Shown here piece by piece: positions 8,947 through 16,229 of a DNA stretch of 16,229 bases; positions within the stretch are counted from its first letter, which is position 1, and the number at the start of each line of letters is the position of its first letter. Under the pieces are notes generated by a model, which saw only the letters and a program-made list of their open reading frames with translations, had not been told where the DNA came from and made no database searches. The stretch spans positions 1 through 16,229 of the forward strand of contig JACGCK010000549.1 of assembly GCA_014925825.1 (NCBI GenBank), written 5' to 3'. Origin of the DNA: Pholiota molesta. Lineage: Eukaryota > Basidiomycota > Agaricomycetes > Agaricales > Strophariaceae. Both the position numbers and the translations under genes were made by a program.

Positions 8947-10130
8947 TCAAGAATACCACTGCCTGCATCGTAAACATTCGACCACCATCTCCACAGTGGT
9001 CTAGGCGCGCTATCAGCCTCGCGATACATCTTGAAGGCTGACAGGTGGTTGAACTGCTTACCTGAATGTAAATGGTCGCGTCCTCCAAGACAGTTTCATT
9101 CGAACTGCCGCTCTTAGTCTTGTCGACAATGCGAAGCTTGAAAGTCTTCGAGGTGACTGCCTCCGCAAAGCCTTCCTGGAGCATCTCATCTTGGTGGAAC
9201 CCTTGATTCGTGAGCTGGTTCACGATGCCCTCCCTGCATTCATGTCAGTCAGGAGCTCAGAGACATACTTCTCGGGACTTTACCCACTGGAAATATTGCA
9301 ACGTAGCAGTTCCAAAGGATCCCTGCCACTCTTGGTCGCTCTTCTTCTTCAAAGCCGCGTAGTTTTCTTCGAAATTCGGGTTCAGCACTACATCTGGCAT
9401 ACTCAGGATGCTCCCAATTCTCTGTCGCACTTCGTTGATGCTTGCGTCGTACTCCTTTTTAAAGGAGGACTTGGCCGTGAGACTGAATCCTTCCTGAGGA
9501 GCGTTATTAATGGCATTCACGAACGGGTCGTGCAACCAGTTCGTGTTGTAGCCAAACTGGCTGTGATTGAAAAGGATACGGAAAACACCGTCTTTCACGT
9601 CAGCGTCAATGGTATTGGCCTATTGGACGTAATTCAGACTCTAATCGCCAACAACGGCGGCTTATGAATGAACCCACCTTTTCGCCGTGGTCATTTCAGT
9701 CACGGTAGCTTTGACTCAGTTACTACATTCTTGAAGTATTCCTTGCCGACGTCCTCAAAGTTCCGAGTATAGCTGGTCAAAGCATCGATGAAGCCATCGA
9801 TGTATCTGCATCACCGGCATCATCAGCCTCGTTTATCCGTCCATAGAACAGATGTCCCTCACCCAGCAAGAAGTGTCCCAACACTGGCGGAGGACAAGTC
9901 CGCATAGGCACAAATAGCGTTGACGTCAAGGCTGATGTTACTGGAAATCCAAGGAGGCCGGCAATGGTGGTCTCGTATTCTTCCTTCTTGGACTCGAATT
10001 CCTCGCGAACTATGGGAACAGGGTCAGTCATGTGCGTTAACGGATATTTTTGAAGGCACCGAACTAACCGTTCTTACGACAGCGAGAGGGAGCTTTTCAA
10101 CAGGAGGTTTGGGTTCCAAGCAGGTGCCAT
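8947..10130 (-). CDS. Conserved-looking basidiomycete protein of unknown function
   Basis: Proposed exons on the minus strand: 10130-10069, 10009-9863, 9805-9678, 9619-9269, 9233-9062, 9000-8947, about 300 aa. The first exon is tentative. The sequence is soluble and mostly helical or mixed, with no signal peptide or membrane helix. Landmarks are REEFESKKEEYETTIAGLLG, GYIDGFIDALTSYTRNFEDV, DGVFRILFNHSQFGYN, QRIGSILSMPDVVLNPNFEE, GFHQDEMLQEGFAEAV and KLRIVDKTKSGSSNETVLED, ending TTVEMVVECLRCRQW. I do not recognise a named domain. The gene is coding beyond doubt because long meaningful segments continue across sensible GT-AG introns of 57-61 nt. Five to six single-base frame jumps interrupt it. 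The intron 9234-9268 is only 35 nt, which may also reflect lost bases. Confidence 0.65.
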
Positions 10131-10885
10131 ATGAAATAATGCTTTCCAGACCAGTTGAAGCCGCGTTTAATAGAATTCGACCAGGCTTACAGGGTCGATC
10201 GCATATAGGCTTCAATTAAGTCGTTCGTGCAAATCTTTCGCCAAGAAACCCTATCAGTGCTATGAATCACAGCCTACAGACAATCGCAGCGCTGAAAGAT
10301 GTCTGGATATAGACCTGTCGGCATTAACGCCGCAGACAGATCGTAGCCATGATATCAATCAAGTAAGTACTTCCTGACAGTCGGTCGTGGCTGAACCTGG
10401 ATATCCTGATAAAATCATACGCAAAGGATGTGCAATTGATAACTTTTGAAGCCTTGAGGCTTCATTAATTCATTGCCGACTTCAATGGGTGAGTTAGTCA
10501 GTCCGAATAGTATTCGATGCCCACGTCAAGCCACGTCCTGCTAAATTGACTTAACACTTCTGATATTTCTTGGATACCGTAGCCAAAGCTGACTACAGGC
10601 GCAGCGACGAGGTCATGGTGCGTGTTTATCGCTCTCGGCTTTGCTATGTGCCCATCATTATTTCCGTTATAAGCTTGCAAGACCGTAGGGAATGGATTTA
10701 TGATTGTCACAATCGAGGGTATAATAGAGACGCAATCAAACACACCACCATCTACCGCCCATTCTCTGGAAAAATACCACCAAGCTAAAGACAAGTACAA
10801 GTAACCATGTCCGGAGATATGCAAGTTTTACTCATCCATTAATTTTGTAAAGGCAATGCCAAACTGATCGTGCTCTCCTATCTAG
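10131..10885. other. Intergenic region between two divergent genes
   Basis: About 750 bp between the tentative starts of two genes pointing outward. It probably holds both promoters and perhaps a missed 5' exon of the right-hand gene (candidate ATG at 10807). Open frames here show no motif. Nothing else can be supported. Confidence 0.4.
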
Positions 10886-12534
10886 ACCTTTGAAAATCCG
10901 CGTAGGAATTCGTGACCAATGGGACTCGCCCAAGGCGCCAGTCCGTAGCTTAGTGGACTCCCTAGCGAAGGCGCTGGGACATGTCATCACGCCTCAAGTC
11001 GAATGGCCGACGCTATACGCCGCATTGAAGGACACGTTCTCCGAGCCAAGTGCTTTTGTGCCGGCCATCTGCCGTATCGCCATCGCTTTCTATGGGAGGT
11101 TGTTATCGAGACTCGATAAAGAGCCGACACACCATGGACGGAGAAATTCTTGGAGGGCATGACAAAAAGCACGAGCTGGAAACTCCGGATGGAGGTGAGC
11201 AGCTCGATATGTTTCTGTTTAGATATCCTGAGCTGAGGCTCACTCTTTTTCAGGTGAGCGACGACGCCAGTCTCGAACGACCGCAGCTTGTATGGAACAT
11301 GGTCGCTGGGATTTTCTGCATCCATGTTCCGAGGCGCCGGCCAGCAGGGAATTCTATCATCGAAGCCGGGCTCGATGACGACTTGGACGGATTTTTTGTG
11401 GGCGCTTCGGGGCCGCCCCAAAATCCGATGGCGACTCAAAACGAAAAGGAGCCCGAATCCGCCTTGCCCGCAGAGGACAACTGGACAGATATTGGAGGCG
11501 TCGATGGCCAGCGCACAGAACCCGCGCGGGGGGTGCACCACCCGTACCCGTTCCTTCTCGTCCTGTCCCTCGTAGAACGCAGGCGGCGAGCAAAGTGGAT
11601 GATCTGCCAGCCGTCGGTACGGTGTCCCGACCCGCGAAATTATTCAAGTCCATCGCGCCTTACGTCTTAACGGTCAATGCCACCAAGATTCCGCTGCTCG
11701 TTCAAGGTAGCCACCAGCCCAGCTTGGAATACATCGCGGGCTATCTGAAGAAGTGGGCGAGGATCGATCAGAATAATACTGCGAAGGTACGTGCCTCCCA
11801 CTCGGACGCTCTGCTCGGATTTTTACTGATATATTTCCCGAAGCTTCCTTTGCTCAAAGTAACGATGGTCGAATCTGCCTTTTTCTCGGATGTTATCGAC
11901 ACCATTACGGTCGAGCCCAGTTATTTCAGAGGCGACCCAGAGCCGCTTAATCCAACTCTGATACTCGGGTTCGTGGAGGGCGTGTTAGGCTATGAAGAGA
12001 CGTATACCAACGGAACACGTTGGGTCTTCAAGCTTGATCCGGAAAGTCATTCAGGAACTGGCTTGCTTGAAAGAAATCGCGGGGTTCTGTAGGCTTGGAA
12101 CTTGCTTGTGCAGATGTTTTCAATAACATCGATGTTCACAAGGTATCAGGCAAGCCTTATATCGTGGTATGTAAACCCATGTGTGTGTCTTCCAGTTCCA
12201 ATAGCTCTGTTCCATGCCCGCTGAGGCCACCATGACCTCCTGCCCGCACTTAGCGATATCTACATATTATGATGAACTCAGGTCTTGATCCGTGAGTTGA
12301 GCAAGGATCTATGAACAGCGCTTAGATTCAATAGATTCCATTCTCGTCGACGGGTATTACTTAACTTGACCAGCATTTGTAGTAGTACATGTGGTGACTT
12401 ATTTCTGCTGTCGAAATGCCTCTAGGACTCAATTCGCCGCTTGGGTGTATGGATACCAGTATGTCAGGCTGGTGGTACGCATCTTTGGACTCCGACGTCT
12501 CAGTGTGTTCGGTCCGGTGGGCTCATGGCAGTAA
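10886..12534 (+). CDS. Unrecognised basidiomycete protein, multi-exon
   Basis: Exons that can be argued are 10886-11194, 11254-11532, 11576-11786, 11844 to about 12171, and about 12287-12534. The first exon is not resolved; an ATG at 10807 is a candidate. Recognisable coding segments in order are SLAKALGHVITPQVEWPTLY, AICRIAIAFYGRLLSRLD, WTEKFLEGMTKSTSWKLRME, an acidic linker (AGLDDDLDGFF, EDNWTDIGG), SKVDDLPAVGTVSRPAKLF, APYVLTVNATKIPLLVQGSH, EYIAGYLKKWARIDQNNTAK, LNPTLILGFVEGVLGYEE, ACADVFNNIDVHKVSGKPYI, VLIRELSKD and YEQRLDSIDSILVDGYYLT. I know no named domain for it; a repeated-helix, scaffold-like protein is one possibility. The frame jumps near 11130, 11528-11533, 12030, 12085 and 12312, and one TGA near 12365 remains unexplained. 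The 3' end is uncertain; the last open frame stops at 12532-12534. Confidence 0.55.
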
Positions 12535-13274
12535 GGAGCTCCTGTGTACTGGAAGATTCAAGTCATAGACCAGGTTGGATATGTACTGGGAAAAAGCTCG
12601 GGTTCTGCGTGAGGAGGTCCGAGGATTCATATTGCGACAAGCAACCGACTCTGAGTGATGGCCAGAGGCCTGATAGATTTTTTTTTCATCACTCTGGTGC
12701 AGAGGATGTATAGATATATACATGATAAAGATCGGTGTTCCATGTGAATGGGATCACAGTTATCACACCATATCCGTCGCCCTTTGCATAATCGAGATGG
12801 CGAGGATTTGGCAAGCGCGAAATGAAATGCGACAACACAGAAAACGACCCAAGAGGGGCGGAAAACACAATAGAACCTCAGACATGTGCTTGAAACTAAC
12901 AGTTGAACTGTTGGAATGCACAAGAACAGTAAGTACAAGTTGAATGTTCGCGGGTTTGGTAGATTGCCAAGCTTTTTGTGCATGATGCCGATGTCAAATA
13001 CCCCACTCGTTTTTCGGCGCTCACGCCTGCTCACGCGTACGGTTTAGCGCCGCCAAGTGTGCTTCCATTCTGCTGGTTCCTATCCATGTGGTTACCGGTG
13101 TGCACATACCCTGCTCGTCCTTCGCATCTCGGTCATCGCTTATCGCCACTTGCGCCAACCAGCCTTTAAATGCTGCATTGATGACTTTTCTGGCTTCTTC
13201 GCATCCCCCGTTTGTGAGCGACATCTTTGATACCGTCTGCTATCCCTGCGGAAGCCCTGCACGCCTATAGCACC
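12535..13274. other. Intergenic region upstream of the OPT gene
   Basis: About 740 bp. It ends directly at the OPT start codon (CACCATGAGC context) and must contain its promoter and leader. A 67-codon open frame on the minus strand (13224-13021) has a fairly protein-like composition but no recognisable family. A T9 run lies near 12679-12687. Confidence 0.45.
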
Positions 13275-16229
13275 ATGAGCGAAGTCTTGGACTACAAACC
13301 CGGCGAGGAGCATCTCAGCGCAGAGAAAGATTCGTCGTTGGAAGGCGGACATATGAGAAACCACGGAGGAAACATTTGACGACCATGACGTGTAAATATT
13401 CCACCATTTTCAACTCACTTATGCCTTCCTTACAGTCTTTGAAGGACAAAACCCTTCCCTATCGATCCTGACGCGCCTGAAGAGACACATCAGCTTACCG
13501 TCAGGCTATCGTCGTTGGATGTGCTTTGGGCGCCGTTGTCGGTGCTTCTAACATCTACCTCGGTCTGAAAACTGGCTTCACATTTGGTCCCCAACTATTT
13601 GGTGTATGCCTTCTTCCGTTTACCATGTAAAGGGATTGGAAGTGCTAATGGAGAATTTGACAGGCTATTTTGGGTTATGCCATTCTCAAGGCCTTCTCCA
13701 AGGCCTTGCCGGAAAGTGGAATTCTCAGTGTCTTTGGAGGGCCATTTGGACCCAAAGAGAATTGTACCGTTCAATCGTTAGTTTGCTCGTTTTTCTTATA
13801 TCCGCATCGCTCATTAGTTCAAATATCTCCAGGGCTGCCACTGGTTAGTAATTCTAAGGAAGGCTAAACAATGACTGAAATATTATTCCCTTCTCTAGCT
13901 GCCGGAGGTTTAGGAATTCTCTTCGTCAGCGCCATCCCAGCCATGTATCGTCTTGGGCTTCTGTCCGCAGACCCATCAAAAGACATTGGCAAGCTGATTG
14001 CGCTAACTACTTGCGCCGGCTTTTTCGGCGTGTTCTTCGTTATTCCCCTGCGAAAGTACTACATCGTACACCAGAAGCTGACCTTCCCCACACCCGCTGC
14101 TACTGTAAGCTACATTCCTTGACGTGCTTCCTAAGTTATTGGAATTGACCCAATGATTTATCTCTAGGCGTACACTATTCGTTCACTCCACAGCGGTGTA
14201 GCTGGAGCGATTGCTGCGAAGAAGAAAGCGCTGGCCCTGTTGTATACTTTCATCGTCGTCTTCATCTTCAAGGTCATGACCGGGTATGCTCCCGGAGTTG
14301 TAAGTAATCCATTCATGGGTGCAATATAGACTCACATAAATGCCCCGTATAGCTGTATGATTGGCACATCGGCTGGACTCTATATCGGATTGGATTCACT
14401 AGCATGATCAGTTTGGAGAACTATGGTTGGCTCATTGAATGTGAGTGGCTGAGCTATTGTTGATAATATCCGACTCACCATGTTCTAGTCACGCCGGCTT
14501 TCTTTGGTGCTGGAATGCTTAGTGGTCTAAATGCGAGCTGGAGTTTCTGTGAGTGGCACTCAATATGTTCATCTTTTCTTTGCTGATCGAAAAATGAAAT
14601 AGTCGGTGATCTATTCTGGCATGGGGCATCAGTAAGACCTGCTTAACCAATATTCGTTGAACAGTATTGACGACTCATCCCAGTTTCGCCTTCTCTTGTC
14701 AAAAATGGACTGGCGTTTGGCTCACCCGCCAGCGACACCTACCCTCTTGTCACCTATTTCTCGATGTCCTTCAAGGACCCTGCGTTATACGCGGAACACC
14801 CTTCTCCCAGATATTGGCTGCTATGGCCTGGTGTGCTGATCATGTTGCTGTATTCCTTTGCGGATGTTGCTCTCACCATGATTCCTCTTGTCAAGCGTAA
14901 GTTGCTTTCCAGCACTTCCACTACGTCGATGTTGGCTGATATCCCATTGAAGAGCTGAAAGGCGCGTCGTTCAGCCCTAGAGCCTGGTTCCAGCCCAGGT
15001 CACTCGATGAAGAAGATGAAGATCAGGTATGTCTTTCGTTCTGACCATATACACCATCACTCATTCATGACAATCCATAGACGCCTGTCGAGGACCGCGT
15101 TCCTACTTCGTGGTGGACCATCGGCCTGTTCCTCAGCATCGTCATGTCCTGCGCCATCCTCGCCACCCAGTTCCACATGAACGTCGCGAAGCGATCCTCG
15201 CGCTGCTCCTCGGCTTCGTCTTCTCCTTCATCGGCGTCCAGTCCTCCGGGTACACCGACGTCAACCCGTGTCCACCGTCGCCAAGGCGTCGCAGCTCGTC
15301 TTCGGCGGCATATCGAAGGCGCGGGGATCACGCAGCAGCCGCGCAGCGGCTGAATCTGATCGGCGGTGTCATTGCCGCGGGCTCGGCGGCGCAGGCGGGG
15401 ATATGACGGTGATCTGAAGACGGGTACCTGTTGCGCGCGAAGCCTAGGAATCAGTTCGTGGCGCAGCTGTGTGGCTCGGTCGTTTCGATTTTCTTGACTT
15501 CGGGTTTTCATCCTGTTCACTAAGGCGTCGCCTGCATCATGTGAGCTTGCTGTTGGGTCTTTTTCTATGGTTCTCTGATCTAAAATTTGCTTGATTTCTA
15601 GTGATGACTCTTTCGCGACTTGCACGTACGGCGCGCTTCAGTTGCTGCGTGGTCAGCTGTTGCCATTGCTGTAACAGCTCCTAAGCTTCGTGAGCATTGC
15701 TTGATTTATCAGACAATACATCCTGACATCAACTATGTTGATTTCTAGCCATTTCCCCTTCTTCGGGATATACAGCTATTGCTTTGGTCTCCTCAGTGTG
15801 GCCACCTTCTAGTTCGGTATGTCCTTCTATACTGTCTTTGAAGAAGTCTTGCTTATGTTTGAGTTTAGAACTTGTGGCTCCCAAGAAGTACTGGAAATAT
15901 GTTCCTAACTGGTTAGTACAATGTTTATATTTCGAAGGCAATTTCTAACCCCCAACGCTCCATCAGAATGCGATTGGGCTGGCGTTTGTCACTCCCCAAG
16001 TCTATTACTCTATCGCCATGGCTGTTGGGTCTACATTCAACTTCATCTGGCAAATACGCAATCCGGGGAGCTTCGATATGTATATTTGCCGTCGCTGTAA
16101 GCGTACCGTTCCTTGCTTTGATTGACGTGCACCCGTCTGACCAAAGATTCGTTGTAGGCTGGTATGCTGGCTGGCGAAGGTCTGGGTGGGTGTTCCAGGC
16201 GCTGCTCGCTGTTGTTGGCGTGACGGCTC
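13275..16229 (+). CDS. OPT-family transporter, YSL-like clade (3' end outside window)
   Basis: Seventeen exons lie in the window: 13275-13389, 13436-13603, 13664-13776, 13833-13843, 13899-14104, 14168-14299, 14353-14440, 14489-14548, 14603-14631, 14684-14896, 14953-15026, 15081-15540, 15602-15689, 15749-15816, 15869-15911, 15967-16096 and 16158 onward. That is about 690 codons, close to full length for this family. Family signatures include the acidic cytosolic N-terminus ending IDPDAPEETHQLTVR, GASNIYLGLKTGFTFGPQLF, AATAAGGLGILFVSAIPAMY, KYYIVHQKLTFPTPAAT, AYTIRSLH, NYGWLIEFTPAFFGAGMLSG, LVKNGLAFGSPASDTYPLV and SGYTDVNPVSTVAKASQL, with many hydrophobic helices. It is a polytopic membrane protein. 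OPT proteins import oligopeptides or metal chelates coupled to protons; the fungal members of this clade (yeast YGL114W-like) have no settled substrate. The exon structure is regular, but about 17 one-base frame breaks interrupt the reading, mostly right of 15180. Confidence 0.92.
13833..13843 (+). other. 11-nt coding micro-exon in the OPT gene
   Basis: The bases GGCTGCCACTG sit between two short introns (13777-13832 and 13844-13898), both GT-AG. Joining the flanks through this exon gives QS-AAT-AAGGLGIL, exactly the conserved family segment. Leaving it out breaks the frame. Confidence 0.8.

Noticed and set aside
11050..11670. 206-codon plus-strand frame taken as one gene
   Set aside because: It crosses a clear intron (11195-11253) and a second one near 11533-11575; only its middle part is exon.
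12627..13034. 135-codon minus-strand frame with a hydrophobic centre
   Set aside because: AT-rich chance frame without motif, start context or introns; it overlaps no plausible gene model.
13275..16229. Programmed ribosomal frameshifting or RNA editing as cause of the many frame jumps
   Set aside because: The jumps lack a common slippery motif or downstream structure, affect six unrelated genes and fall at ordinary short runs; assembly error is far simpler.
1..16229. Search for tRNA, rRNA, CRISPR, inverted terminal repeats and transposase or reverse-transcriptase motifs
   Set aside because: None was found by eye on either strand; weak TTCGAA matches (for example near 1015 and 2540) have no tRNA-like arms around them.

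Overview
The window looks like nuclear DNA of a filamentous basidiomycete, most likely an Agaricomycete. Genes are dense and occur on both strands. They are split by many short introns (mostly about 45-75 nt) with GT-AG ends and CTNAY-like branch sites, and the proteins are fungal housekeeping types. There is no bacterial operon layout, no CRISPR array, no recognisable tRNA or rRNA and no recognisable transposon.

Layout, left to right: (1) <3-906 (+), the 3' part of an F-box/LRR-like protein; (2) 1102-2249 (-), a GET5/UBL4A-like ubiquitin-like protein in four exons; (3) 2250-2488, a short head-to-head promoter region with tandem 8-mers and a dyad; (4) 2489-3113 (+), the complex I subunit NDUFS5 (twin CX9C) in five exons, two of them tiny; (5) 4093-4899 (-), a single-pass membrane protein; (6) 4900-6735, about 1.8 kb with no gene I can support; (7) 6736-8590 (-), an SRRM1/SRm160-type splicing factor (PWI domain, RGG box, RS domain); (8) 8947-10130 (-), an unrecognised intracellular protein; (9) about 10886-12534 (+), another unrecognised protein; (10) 13275->16229 (+), an OPT-family transporter of the YSL-like clade with 17 exons in the window, running off the right edge. 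These are unrelated housekeeping or lineage-specific genes that happen to be neighbours. I see no shared pathway.

The most striking signal is not a new system but a systematic one. In six of the eight genes the protein stays recognisable while its reading frame jumps by one base again and again. Most jumps fall at short runs of G, C, T or A and can be explained by one lost base, less often one gained. Splice sites and conserved residues remain intact. The OPT gene alone has about 17 such breaks, eleven of them between 15180 and 15640. GET5 and NDUFS5 are perfectly in frame through every splice junction. I read this as uncorrected run-length error in the assembly rather than gene decay, but the sequence alone cannot prove it. 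Automated gene calls from this window will be fragmented and wrong in its right half.

Other points of interest are coding micro-exons (6, 22, 13 and 11 nt), two introns that are multiples of three without stop codons, and the structured bidirectional promoter. I did not find a convincing undescribed biological system.
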